DNA of 64,000 nucleotides from Myrica gale. Lineage: Eukaryota; Streptophyta; Magnoliopsida; Fagales; Myricaceae. The notes beneath the pieces are model-generated. The model saw only the letters and a program-made list of their open reading frames with translations. It had not been told where the DNA came from and ran no database searches. Below are positions 24,061-39,692 of the stretch, piece after piece; positions within the stretch are counted from its first letter, which is position 1; every line of letters starts with the position of its first letter. The stretch covers positions 8,013,001 through 8,077,000 of the forward strand of contig OZ005620.1 of NCBI GenBank assembly GCA_963930655.1, read 5' to 3'. A program made the translations under genes and the position numbers.

Positions 24061-25298
24061 TGTGAATGGTATGTGTGTGAGACCTAGTTTCAGGATTAAG
24101 GCAACTAAAGAGGGGGGTGAATTGGTTTTCTAAAAAATTTCTGCATTGACCCCCAAAGATGTGTTTGCAAATAAAGTCTATTTTAGCACAAGTATATAAT
24201 ATGCAATAAGAGTAAATACGAGCTAAAAATAGAGATAAGGGTAAGAGAAACAAACACAGTATTTTTAGGTGGTTCGGCAAACCCGCCTACATCCACCCCT
24301 CAAGCTCCTTCACCGAGCCTTGAGGTTTTCCACTATTCTCCAATAGCTTTACACACTAGCTTCCGGGTGCTAGTGAACCGTACAAGTGTTTTCCCGTGAT
24401 CAACATTCAAACTCTCCCAAGTGGTTTTTCTGACTCACCACTCACAACCTCACCAAGCTTGAGATATACACTCTCAAAGCTTCTTCTTTAGTGAACAACC
24501 TCACTAAAGGAAACACCTTTATTGGATAGGCAGATAGAAGAACAAAAACTCTTTTGATAAAGTAAATATGAAAATGAAGGCTCAATCTCTTTATTCACAC
24601 AAAGACAAGGATTTGAAAGTGTGTTTTGTGTGAATGCTATGAGAAATATAGAATAGGAAGGTTTAGAATATTTTTCAAGTAGTAGAAATGATATGTGGTC
24701 GTTGGGTTATCATTTTAGACGAAATGAAAGTGTATTTATAGGCCACACATGAAAACTAGCCGTTAGGAGTTTTTGCTAAAACGAGCCGGTCGACCGCTAC
24801 ATGAACCGGTCGACCGCTACATGAGGCGGTCGAAGTACCGGTTGACCGCTTGAACAGCCGGTCGACCTCCTCAACTTAAGCATGATCCGGTTCTTTCAAG
24901 AACAAGGTTTTTGACCACTTTTAAACACCCAATTTTGAAGACATACTTCTCATAAGTATATGAAAGTTTGGAGGTTTGATTGAGATGTTTTGAAACCTAT
25001 AAAAACATTTTAATCTTTCAAACAAAACTAAAACGGTTTATGCATGTTTTGAAAGATATGCAAGTGCGTGATTCAAATACTTGTCAAATGTGAAATAAAG
25101 AGTTACAATGATTATACCCTAAGGTCTTGAATCTTCACTTTAAGCTCCTTGCATCTTCTTGTTCTTCTTTCTTCAAGGTTTGGCTCTTTTCGTCAAGTTG
25201 TCTTTGTCTTTGTCTTTGAAGATGTTCATTTTGTAAACTCATCCATTTATTGAAATCATCAAAATCTCGATTGTGCACAAAAGTCAACAATGTGTATG
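24061..25298. mobile_element. Possible nested insertion flanked by a 15-bp direct repeat
   Basis: TTTATTGATGAACAT occurs at about 24046-24060 and again at about 25299-25313. The DNA between differs in character from both sides and contains a GTGGTTCGGCAAACCC block often seen in plant repeats, plus several GGTCGACCG motifs. The direct repeat may be a target duplication, but local GTATGTGT-rich repetition makes chance possible. Confidence 0.3.
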
Positions 25299-25646
25299 TT
25301 TATTGATGAACATTTATGACTTGTTGAAGTGTATTGAAGCATATGAGACATGTTGCATCTTCATGTCATGGATCATTTTATGGGAATGAGTAATCTAATA
25401 ACGAAATAACATAAATGAAACTCATTCTCAGAGGTAGTCCGATGAAAAGGTGACGGTATCGATCACAACCGTGAGATAGTGCAAGCCACCACTGAAGGAG
25501 TGTTTGATATCCCTAGCGTGAAACAATATATGCTTGATAGGGTCCTGGTGCCGGAGCACGGGACAGTCTCATAGAAGGGGAGGGGATGCACAACCCGGTC
25601 TCTGCGGGGTGAAACAGAGGAGACTAAGGATACCTCTGATGACATT

Positions 25647-25912
25647 GATGTTCAAGTGTGGTTAAGGTGTTGCATATCATGAATGATATGTATGGGCATT
25701 GACATGAAACCTATATACTTAACGCATACTGTGAACCATGTGACAGTGACAGAAAATAAAAAACGGAAAGAACGAATGGGATGTTCAAGTGTGGTTAAGG
25801 TGTTGCATATCATGAATGATATGTATGGGCATTGACATGAAACCTATATACTTAACGCATACTGTGAACCATGTGACAGTGACAGAAAATAAAAAACGGA
25901 AAGAACGAATGG
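25647..25912. repeat. 133-bp tandem duplication, apparently perfect
   Basis: Copies at 25647-25779 and 25780-25912, each starting GATGTTCAAGTGTGGTTAAG and ending AAAGAACGAATGG. By eye I find no difference, implying a recent event or an assembly artefact. Confidence 0.92.
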
Positions 25913-26899
25913 AAAGAAAGAAAGATAGTAAAATGATCGGGAAACATATGCATCATTCTTGCATTGCATCGATCATGTTGTGTTAAATTGTTTGTGGTAT
26001 AAATGTTTAATTCTTATGATTGTCATGTTATTATAATTGTTCCTAACATGTTCCCTTATTCCCCCCTTACTGAGTCAGTAGGACTCACCCATTTTATTTG
26101 TTTCAATTTTGTATGTACTACCGTGGATCCCGGAATTGCCAGATGTTGACTTTCGCGAGTGAGCAGATTTTTTATGTAGACCTGTATATTTTAAAGATGA
26201 CTATCTGGATTTGTATTACTGATTCCTATGAGGTTTATTTGAGATGCGATCCCGAATGTATCTAAAGGTCCATCATGTATCCCCAGTTCCTTTGGTAGAG
26301 GACTATGGGGTAGTTGAGATTGACCCGACTCTCCTACTAGTTGACCCTTCTCCACCGGCACCACCGGTAGAGGGTACAGAGAACATTGAAATCATTGATC
26401 TCACTTATGATTCAGAGTCAATGGTAGACTAGACGAGGTCTATGTGGGTTAGATTATTTTTTTAGAGTTAGTTTTGAGTAGCTGGGTTTCAGTTATGTAT
26501 CAGACGGAAAGTTTTAGACAGCTTCTGTCTTAGTATTGACAGTTGTCGCCTTAGTGTATATTTTCTCCCACTTTTGTAATACTTTTGTATCCTCATGAAG
26601 GACTTTTGTACAGTGATATAGTGGAAAATTTTATATTTATATTTTTCCGCTTTACTTTCTGTTCTTTAATTTACATTTTATCTTCATTCATTTTATTTTC
26701 CCTCAAATCAAAACGTTTAAAATGTCGTTTTTGTTACATCATAAACTATTATTTTCCCTCCTTAATATACTTAAATTTTAACTTAAACATTTCCACTAAG
26801 CTTTTTCAACGCCACTTATTAGGCCTTAAGAAGAATAGTTCGTGTCGTAATCCCTGTTTGTGTGCATTCCATTACTATAGGAGAGCCTAGGGGGTATGT

Positions 26900-28637
26900 A
26901 CGAGCACGAGGCGTAAAATACTCTCTCGTCTCACATAAACTGGATAATTATCAGATCAAAGACTCTGAGGGTGGCCCAAAAAATTGGTAGCACCTACAAG
27001 ATATAAGGAAAGAAGCTAATGATAATTAAGATCACTTTAATAAAAACTATTTGCATGGTAGTGTACATTGAGCAACAAGTTTTTAAAACTATTGAGAATT
27101 AAGTCATTTTGCAACATTTTCAGAAGATGCAAAAATGTAGGATGCAATTGTTAACTCTTAGTAGCAATATATAGTACGGTACATGTATTCTAATATTTTT
27201 AATATTTTTAATGTTTTTAGTCTTTAATTTTTTTATTCTAACTCTAAGGCAATTTTTTGCATTACGAAGAAAAAACAAATTAGTGTCATTTTACCTTTAA
27301 AATTCGACCTCCTTGGATTTTGATCCTAAATCTGCCACTGGTGGGATGCGTGAATCATCACTCGTCGTTGTTTGAGCACCGGATACACTGGGTTGCGTAG
27401 ATCGAGGCATGTTAAATGCAATTATGAGGCGTGTGCCCACAAGAAGGGAGTGGAGATCGCCGAACTTCGATGAGAAGTATCCTGCAAAGAAAATCAAATA
27501 AATCATAAAATTAACCAACAACCGGTGCCAACCGAACCAGAGAGAATGAGAGGGGAGAAGGAAGAGGGAGGATCTCCCCGCTGTAGAGAGGCTGGATTTT
27601 GGCGGAGGCACAGAGAAGGGGATGAGAGAGGAGATGCTTTATCGAAAATTTTAGAGTAAATGAGGGAATTCTTTATGTAGAAACAAAAATAACGAGGGAA
27701 TTCTTTCTTGTCGTTTCCCATCCTCGACAGTCGACCTTTTGGCTTTTGGTCAGCTTCTCCAGCAAAACCCCCTGTGTCGTCTTTGTTCACAAAACGTGCA
27801 AACACATACTCGTATATTATATAAATATATATGGCTGTACACGTGCGCGTGGAACCTGATCAACATATACATTGTTTTATACAGAAAAAAAAAATTCAAA
27901 TAGTCGCACGTCCTATATCCACATACGGTTCTTAACTGACGTGGCACTGACTTCCTCTCCTTCACACAAAGCACTCGCCCTGCGGCGCGTGTTCTGCCAA
28001 CCTCACTCCCCAAGAGTAAACCCTCAACGAGCGAGCGAGCGAGCGGACGAAATGGGATCGATTTCGCACTAGTCTAGCCTTCTAGACCCAGGTGGTCTTC
28101 AACGCCCAACATTTCTACTCAAGAAAATAATTCTTCAAAAAAATTTCTATCTTCTTATCTAATTATTATTTTTCATTCTAAATAAATATAAAAAATTAAT
28201 TTCAATCATATCTCTCATCACTTTTCACTAATATTGTACTCCATAATTTCCAACACCTTCAATTTCCACAGCCGAACATCACCCTAGGGTTCCTCTTACA
28301 ACAAATTCAAATAGTAATTGGATCATCTCCTTTTCGGCAGCTCAAAATTGCTACATTCCTTAGAAGAACTCACCTCTAAAAGATAAAAGCTAATTAAAAA
28401 AGGAAAGGAGCCCAAGGCATATAAACCTCACATTGTCATCACATACTACCAAGTCATATAAACATTTCACCACGCTCCGCAGCCCCAGTACCCACGCAAG
28501 CTAGCTGTGCATTGCAATATCGGCGTCACCCCCGTGCCGCACAATTGCAACTGAGAGGCATGGTATAGAACTCACCCCCAAAAGTTAGCTCAAAAGGGAA
28601 AAGGAGCTCAAGACATATAAACTTGTAGACATCTCAT
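26900..28637. other. Intergenic; GC-rich block and dispersed repeat copies, no supported gene
   Basis: At about 27297-28070 both strands have frames of 60-105 codons in a GC-richer stretch that includes a (GAGC)n run at 28031-28053. On the minus strand an AG acceptor at about 27483 precedes a short frame MPRSTQPSVSGAQTTTSDDS ending in TAA near 27298. This could be a promoter or first-exon relic. At about 28372-28460 and 28571-28645 lie copies of the dispersed repeat also seen at 14.4 kb. Confidence 0.3.
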
Positions 28638-28645
28638 ACTACCAA

Positions 28646-29834
28646 TAGGGCTGCACAACCCCGGTGTAGGTGCCGGTTTTGAAAAAATTGACACCTACAC
28701 CTATACAGTTAAGGGCAAAAATCGACCCAATGTATTTTTTCTTTTTTCTTTTGGTCCATTAATCAAATATCAATAAAATCTAAACTAATAAAATTCAAAT
28801 TCCAAAATCAATAAAATTAAAGATCATCTTAAAAGATAAGATGAGAATTTAAAGGCCAAAGTAAGAGACGTCACTATAAGTAGAAACTATTATCTTTTGA
28901 AAAATCTAGTTTATACCCTAACAACACTTAGAGAAGAGAATGTGTTTTCCCTCTAATTAACAAATCAATAACAATTTTAAAACATGTTCAAAACCTAGTA
29001 GGGTTTCCCTTGGTTTCACAAGGAAAATCCTAAAATTCAGCAATTTTTGAAGGCGCTCGAGTGCTTGTCAAAAGCTTGTTGAACGCTTATGTTTCTGTCT
29101 GGAATTTTAACTGAGCGTTCGAGCGCTTGTCAAATGCTAGTCAAACGTGATGACTCTGTCTGAATTTTTGAACTAAAATGTAATTGAGTGACTGATTTTG
29201 CAAGCATGATATAAATTTAATAGTGATTTGTCAATTTTATAAATTATAAATTTAGACAATTAGTTAAAATTTCATAAAAACTCTTAAACTCATACAGTGA
29301 TTTGTCAATTTTTCGTGGTAGAATCTCGACCTCTTGACTTATATTATGCGATGTACTTACCAAAGTTTGACATTAAACTCTTTAATTATGATTCTAATGT
29401 CTTCATATATACCCTTATAAATACAATAAATTTGTAATTTTTCTATCAAAATTCTAAATAATTAGTTCATTCACTTAGCAAGCTTCTTGGTAACTTGAAT
29501 GTAAGTTTTTGATTAGACAAAACCAACAACAAATCTCAAATATTTAGGTGAAACTAAACTATTGAGTAGACCTCGTCATGCTTCTAGAATACTACGTCTT
29601 GAGGTGAAATCAAAGTTTAAACTATTGAGTAGAAACTAAATTAAAAAAAAAATCCCGATTTATCTCGGTTTACTCTGCTTCGGGTTTCCCGTGTCGGTTA
29701 AACTGGAAACCGCCGATTTTTTCAAAAAGCTAAACCTACACGAGTACCGGTACCGGTACCCGTTCCCAATAACCGACCTAACCGATGCCGGTGCCGGTAC
29801 TACCGAAATTTTCCGATGGCATTGTGCAGCCCTA
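28646..29834. mobile_element. Non-autonomous hAT element, 1189 bp
   Basis: Terminal inverted repeats TAGGGCTGCACAA (28646-28658) and TTGTGCAGCCCTA (29822-29834) are perfect over 13 bp. Next to each are less perfect complementary stretches with GGTGCCGGT / ACCGGTACCGG motifs. Identical 8-bp direct repeats ACTACCAA flank it (28638-28645 and 29835-29842), the hallmark of hAT insertions. No transposase is encoded; the interior is AT-rich with short direct repeats (for example GAGCGCTTGTCAAA-like phrases near 29060 and 29115). It interrupted a copy of a dispersed repeat and now ends about 265 bp before the GTE start codon. Confidence 0.9.
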
Positions 29835-30095
29835 ACTACCAATAGATGGATCTCGTACTCCCAGACCGTCTATTAACAAAAATCGCGACTCTTCTGATCT
29901 TCTCTCCAAAAACTCTCATTCCGTACATCTCCAAGAGCTCCAAACCCCTAAATCCTAGGGTTTTGAAATCATCCATCAAATACAGGGTCTCTGATTTTTT
30001 TTAACTCTGTTACGTAAACAACCTGAGACCTAGATTTAGTTCTGTTCAGTTTGCTGGCGTTTCGTTCAAATTTGGGGTTTGTTTGGCTTATTTAC

Positions 30096-30125
30096 ATGTA
30101 TGGCTTCAGCGCTTTTAGGCGGTGA
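30096..30125 (+). promoter_or_regulatory. Overlapping upstream ORF at the GTE start
   Basis: ATG at 30096 opens a nine-codon frame (MYGFSAFRR, stop TGA at 30123-30125) that begins 4 nt before the main ATG at 30100 and overlaps it in another frame. Scanning ribosomes meet it first. Both starts have a T at -3; the main one has the better G at +4. It could lower GTE translation if it lies in the mature leader. Confidence 0.55.
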
Positions 30126-32150
30126 CGAAGCTAGAGAGAAAAAGCGCAGTTGGGAGGAGAGCAACAAGGTATACAGCCGAAAGAACCACAAGAGACCCAA
30201 GAATTCCGTCAATGTCCCCCAGCTGTCCTCTTCCCAAACCCTAGCCACCACCACCGAAGATAACAACTCATCTCCGGGGCCACGGAGATTTGATGCGGTT
30301 TCTTCAGACAATTCGTCGAGCCAGAATCGGCCGCAGCCGGTGTCACGGAATGGCCGTGAGCTCGCCAATGGGAGTGGCTTGCCGGATTATGCGAGGTTCG
30401 ACTGCCGGGTTAGGATTAGCGTGAACTCGAGGTCGAAGAGTGAGATTAGATCGCTGAGGAGGATGCTAGTGAGTGAGCTTGACCAAGTGAAAGGCTTAAT
30501 GAGGAAGCTTGAAGGTGTAGTTGATAGAGTTGAAAGTGCAATGAGGGTGAATTCGGAGGTGGGTTCGAATTCAAAGCCCTTTCGGGGTTTGATTGTGTCT
30601 GTGGCTGAGAATAATGATCACCGGAACGGTGAATCAGTGGAGAAAGAGAGGAGGATGCCCAATGCAAAGCATTATTATCAGAAATCGGATTTCGTTTCAG
30701 GGAAGAAGAATAGCAAGAAGGTGAAATCCAACGGAGGGAAGAGGGATGGTGGGGTTGAAAAAGCATCCATGGTCCGGACAGATTGGTGTTTGAGCTCAGT
30801 GTCTAAGAGTTGTATCGATTTGCTATCCAAGTTGATGAAGCATAAGTTTGGTTGGGTGTTTAATAAGCCAGTGGATGTGAAGGGTCTGGGACTTCGTGAT
30901 TACCGTATCATTATTAAGCACCCCATGGATTTGGGAACGGTGAAGAATAGGCTGAATAAGAACTGGTATAAATCACCCAGGGAGTTTGCCGAGGATGTAA
31001 GACTTACATTTAGTAATGCTATGTTGTATAACCCGAAAGGGCAGGATGTTCACTTCATGGCTGAGGAGCTGTTCAAGATGTTTGAGGAGCAATGGAAGCC
31101 AATAGATGCAGAGTTCAATCGTTGGAGGAGAACTGAAATGGGTCATAAAGCGGGTTTGCCAACACCCACTTCAAGAAAGGGTCCAATGGCAACTGGAGCT
31201 GGAGTTCCTGCTCCTTCTCCACCACCAATGGAAGTGAGGACTATAGTTAGGTCAGAATCTATGACAATGCCTGTGGAGCCCAATTCAAAACCTCCTACCT
31301 ATGGTCAGCTAGGTAGGAACCCCACTCCGAAGAAACCTAAAGCCAAGGATCCTGATAAAAGGGATATGACGTACGATGAGAAGCAGAGGCTCAGCTTAAA
31401 CCTTCAGAGTTTGCCTTCGGCAAAATTAGAAGACATTGTCCATATTATTAAGAAGAGGAATCCAGGGCTCTTTCAACAAGATGATGAGATCGAAGTGGAC
31501 ATAGCCAGTGTTGATCCAGAGACACTATGGGAACTTCATAGGTTTGTGACAAATTACAAGAAGGGTTTGAGCACGAATAAAAGAAAAGCTGAACTTGATC
31601 CTCAGTCAGGAGCAGAAACTGACAACGCTACCCAGGAGATGGTAAGACTAGGTATTAGTTATGATTTTGGACACGTGCTTCTTTCCTACATGAAAACGCT
31701 GTCTCCAATCTGTAATTGAGCGTATTCTCTTTTCAGAATCTGGCACCAGCCATTCCCGAAGCACCAAAGGAAATTGACGCAGGTAAAATTCGTGAATTAT
31801 CTAGGATTGGTGGTTCTGTGGTATGAGCGCTGTTGGATATGGAGAAAATCTAATTATTATGTGGTAATTTCATTGAAACGTGTTGGCTTTTGAACAGCTG
31901 AAAACAATGCTACCAAATTCACCCCATTTCAAATAGAAAAGCAAGGTGATAATGTCAGTGGCTCTGGATCCTCTTCTAGTGGTATATACTAAATTCATTA
32001 TTGTCTACCTCCTGTCATTGTAGGGTTGCATGTCTTTGATTGCCATGCCATCTTATCTCATATGCAGGTTAAGTAATTCACTCAGCTATCTTGCTTGCAG
32101 ACTCTGGCAGTGATAGTTCCTCTGTTTCTGGATCAGATGCAGAGCATTAA
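30100..32150 (+). CDS. GTE-type bromodomain/NET transcription factor (plant BET-like)
   Basis: Four exons: 30100-31641, 31737-31782, 31898-31981, 32101-32150. All introns are GT-AG and the phases join to 573 aa. The start is the ATG at 30100 (MASALLGGDEAREKKRSWEE); in-frame codons upstream lack an ATG. Residues about 238-332 form the bromodomain: LSKLMKHKFGWVFNKPVD, HPMDLGTVKNRL, then NAMLYNPKG with the acetyl-lysine-anchoring Asn at 311. Residues about 423-488 are the NET domain (MTYDEKQRLSLNLQSLPSAK, then VDPETLWELHRFV). The C-terminus is Ser/Asp-rich (GSGSSSSDSGSDSSSVSGSD). This is the layout of Arabidopsis GTE2/GTE7-like nuclear proteins that bind acetylated histones. Reading through intron 1 would add 25 codons and stop, giving a form without the acidic tail. 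A hAT element lies upstream. Confidence 0.93.
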
Positions 32151-35100
32151 TTTTGAACTTCAAAGGATCAAGTTGAGGTGGGAAGCATTACCTTTTTTTG
32201 TTTTTATTTTATTTTATATAAAGTTATCCTAGATTTTCCACATCATCCGTCTCCCGTTTTTTGCATGAATCGTATCCCCCCCCCCAAGCTGACTTGTATG
32301 TATATTGCCATTCAAGCTTAGTACTTCATAAAACTTAATGGTTGGGCAAATCTCTGTCATTCCATTAATGGATATCTGTTGAGACGTCAATAGATGATCT
32401 TTTCGACCCTACAACTAGTGGTGGGGTCAGCCCTAAAACTAATTGTTTAGTAAATGGTAGATTATCATGTCCTGTGGAATGTTAATAGACATTGTATAAG
32501 CCATAGAACTGATGGTTGAGTCAAGCTCTGTGACTACACTATTCGGTATCTTTTGAAACATTTATAGACATTCTAAGCTGGTAGTTACACACTGTTTGAT
32601 TAGCTGAAGATGATCTTTGTGTTTGATTTAATTCGTTAAAGCTGGATCTACAGAGGTTCTTTGAGGCTAAAGCGCTTCAATGGTGACATGCCGCTAATTA
32701 CAGAACAAATAGTCAAATAGTGAATAAGTTTTTTCAGCCCCTCGAGTGGCCAAAGTTATCAAAGATTGACAGCAAGAACCAGTGAATGCTAAATTAGAAA
32801 ATTGGTTTCAAGCCATACTAAGGTTTTCAAAGTTGCTCAGAACCTATGTTCAAAGAACTTTGCAGGGACTAGTGTCTGATACTCATGGAAAGCTTTTGGT
32901 TTGATGTGTGTGTGCGCGCACTCGCTCATATGTACGTGGGTAGAGAGAGAGAGAGAGAGTTAAATTCACAGTAAAACTTTAGCCGAATTTTACAGTGAAT
33001 TACATCGTGTCTTGATTTGCATGTAAGCAACATTGTGTTTTAATTCTTTACTGTCCACTGCACTTCTTTTAGGTCATGTTATTAGGTTTTGTTATGATGA
33101 AAGGGTGTTCACTCTTGTGGTTTTTTATTTTGGAACAATTATTTAGGCTATTTGGGAATCAATTCTTTGCTTGTGATTTTTCACGATTGACTTTCTTTCT
33201 GCAGAATTCTGAGTGCATCTATGAGTTATAGTATCAAATTCTATTTACTCGCTCTAAATTATGAATCTGGTTCCTGCCTTTTTCCTGCTAGGTCTAATAT
33301 TGGGTCTTTTAGTACTGCTTTATGAGATTTCATTTTTCTGTGATCTAGACACTAGTGTTTTTTGGTTGTGGAGGCCTAAAATTCATAAGGGTTTCACATT
33401 CGATTGAGATTTAGTCCTTTTGTGGTGTATCTTTCCGTTTAGACATTGGCGATACTTTCAGCTTATAGGGTTAGTATTAATAAATTTCCCCCAAGAATCG
33501 GCTCAAATATTATAAATTAAGGATAACCCTTAGTGAATGCTCGTCACAGAAGTAATCTTTTTCTTGATACTATAGTGTAAGTTTAACTCCTATGTGGACT
33601 TTGGAAGGATACTTCAGGATTAAAGGATACGTAGGAATCACACCAACTATATGTAATGCAAGTTTAGATGAAGGAGAAATAGGACTCAAGATATAAAAAT
33701 TGCACCCGTTTTGTACTTAACCTTGTCATTTCTCAAAGTTATCTGCATAATGTGGTTACGACTCCTTTGTTCTCATTTTTGGAAATTTACTGTCCCTTGT
33801 ATTTTCAAAAGAGATGCAGATGTTTCTAGAATCCTTTTTCCATATATGTATTCCCAACCCATTTATACATCCATGGTGTGCAAGTTATGGATTCAGTTTT
33901 CCATTTGGTTCTTGTTGTAAAAAGATGGAAAGACTGTTTGGCACCAGTAATGAGGCCATGAAACTCAAAGTTGACAAGCTCGCTAATTTTCCTGCAGCTG
34001 TTAAAGATCTGCAACTGTACAGCATACAATTCGTCGAGAAGGGGATTTTCATAGTATGATAGTGTAGGAGCACCATACAAGGTGCTTTGCTTTAAGGCTG
34101 CGTTATGAAATGCCTTATGTTTCAAAATATTCCAGGTGTATGACTTCCAACAGTTACTTATAGATGGTTCATCGATCTTGGGGATCTATTTTTTGACGCA
34201 TTTTGTATGAAAAGAGTAGCTGCTATAATGACGAGGAAACCTTTTCGTGTACCTAATGTTCACTGCCACCAACTACCCTTTCAACATTGAATTACTTGTC
34301 GGGCATTTTCCTTGGACCGGGAAAGACAGGTCAGAGATGTTGGGATCGACATGCGTGTCTGTTGAGGACCAAAATTGGTCCGTGGAGTGTGTTTCTAGAT
34401 CATCCATTCATTGCCAACACTTTGGAACCTTAGGTTACGAGTAGATAGAGATACGCAGCAAGTTGATTCGGTGCGCTAGTTGTACGATAGGCTGTCTCTG
34501 AACCAGGCAAACCCTCAGGCAATAACGAGTTTCAAAACATTGGACGTGTGCTCATCTCCTTTGAGCAATCCAACGCGTACGTTTCCTTTTGAAGTACACG
34601 TTCAATGTTTAGAACGTGTTCTTTACTCTCCTGTGGGGCGCACTCTAGTTCCAGAATTTTTTCTATGGACTAGTAGCGTATTGAAGCAGTGAATGTGAAT
34701 AATTGTTGTCGCTTATAAAAGATAAAAGAATAACTTATTATTTGGCAGAACTCTCCGTTTTCTTGGCCTGAGAAAGGAGATTGAATAATAGTTATTCAAA
34801 TTTTCCATGTTTCCCATAGGGGAGAATAATTCTCACAAATTTCAGGCTCGTAAGTTTGAATCCTGCTTATCTTACGCACAGCCTACAGCACATTAATGCC
34901 TCGAATGATTGAATTGCCAATCCAGCCAGGAGGGGTTGTGGGAGTTGAGGGTTCAAAATTATAAATGCCTCGAAGAGAGGAGGTAACCCATTTTGCAAGA
35001 TCTAGGGCATCATTTTCTACATACTCTGGAAACCAAACATGCGCACAGCCCACAGCACATTAATCCATGCAAAGTCACAAATGATCTGATAATTAGAGTT

Positions 35101-35331
35101 CGATGAATAAATCACCCGTCTATGTGGATAAAGTTCACAGCTATCCCTCCCCTAACATGCCACTGGGAATTATTGATGGAATCTTTTGCTTTATACAAAG
35201 CCTGATAAAACCGCAAGGCCGGTGCCGCTTGCAGCAACAAATATGACATTGAAACAAAACAGAAGGCAAAATTTGGTGATCTTCGCAGGAGCTGGAATCT
35301 ACCACGCCAGCCACAAAAAAAAAAAAATCAT
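32151..35331. other. Convergent intergenic region between GTE and MDH, no supported gene
   Basis: Holds the 3' UTRs of the two converging genes, a C run at 32278-32285, a GA microsatellite at 32942-32959, and a short duplicated phrase CACAGC-C-ACAGCACATTAAT (about 34878 and 35046). Frames of 60-100 codons occur on both strands without recognisable domains. Confidence 0.45.
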
Positions 35332-39136
<3,805 letters not shown>

Positions 39137-39360
39137 TGTTCACACTCGGAGAGAGAGAGACAGTTGAGACTGAGGAACGGAGAGAAAGGGTTTTGGGAAG
39201 TGGGGTTGTAGTTCAGTGTCTCAAAACTATGGACAGTTTTATTGGCGTTGGCGTTTGAGAACGGCTTGTTACGTGGGTAAATTATTTATTTGGGAATTTA
39301 GCACTTTATTACTTAGGTTTTACCCAATTTTATGTTATTGTCTTTGGGTTTGTTTTTTTA

Positions 39361-39692
39361 GGGAAATATGATATTTGGTCACTAGGTTAACAACACTTTT
39401 ACGATTTAGTCACTAGGTTTCATTTTTTTTACTAAATGGTCACTGAGAATATATAGTTGTGACGATTTAGTCTTTTCGTCGAATATCCGTTAATTTTTAA
39501 CAGAATAGAATACGGTCGACCGCTACAATTTACCGTTGCCACAACAGTAAACAAAACGGCCGACCGCTATTCCGGTTAAAAATGTAACCGAAGTTTGACA
39601 GAAAGATCAAATCGTCACAACTATATATTCTCTGTGACCATTTAGTAAAAAAATGAAACACAGTAACTAAATCGTAAAAGTGTTGTAAACCT
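39361..39692. mobile_element. Foldback MITE nested in the left MULE inverted repeat
   Basis: Comparing the two MULE ends shows about 330 extra bases on the left. The insert has near-perfect inverted arms of about 110 bp: AACACTTTTACGATTTAGT, TTTACTAAATGGTCAC and ATATATAGTTGTGACGATTT occur in both directions. The centre contains GGTCGACCGCTAC. It must be younger than the MULE insertion. Exact edges are uncertain by a few bases. Confidence 0.75.

Larger units (their letters stand above)
22411..26890. mobile_element. LTR-retrotransposon-like block (solo-LTR-like), with nested insertion and tandem repeats
   Basis: The block opens with TGTAATACCCC (22411), the style of many plant Gypsy LTR starts, and ends near GGGGGTATGTA (about 26887), a degraded inverse. 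Near 26065-26100 the phrase TTACTGAGTCAGTAGGACTC, then CACCCATTTT, looks like the downstream half of a chromovirus-type LTR. There is no gag, protease, RT or integrase. Inside are three ~159-bp tandem units (23.3-23.75 kb), a possible 1.24-kb insertion (about 24061-25298) and a 133-bp perfect duplication. No target duplication was confirmed; the class is inference. Confidence 0.35.

Noticed and set aside
30079-30099. Upstream in-frame extension of the GTE protein by seven codons
   Set aside because: It would start on TTG; the ATG at 30100 is the first in-frame methionine and fits the family.
33711-34692. Several frames of 60-100 codons downstream of GTE
   Set aside because: They are on both strands, overlapping, low in coding character, with no recognisable motifs.
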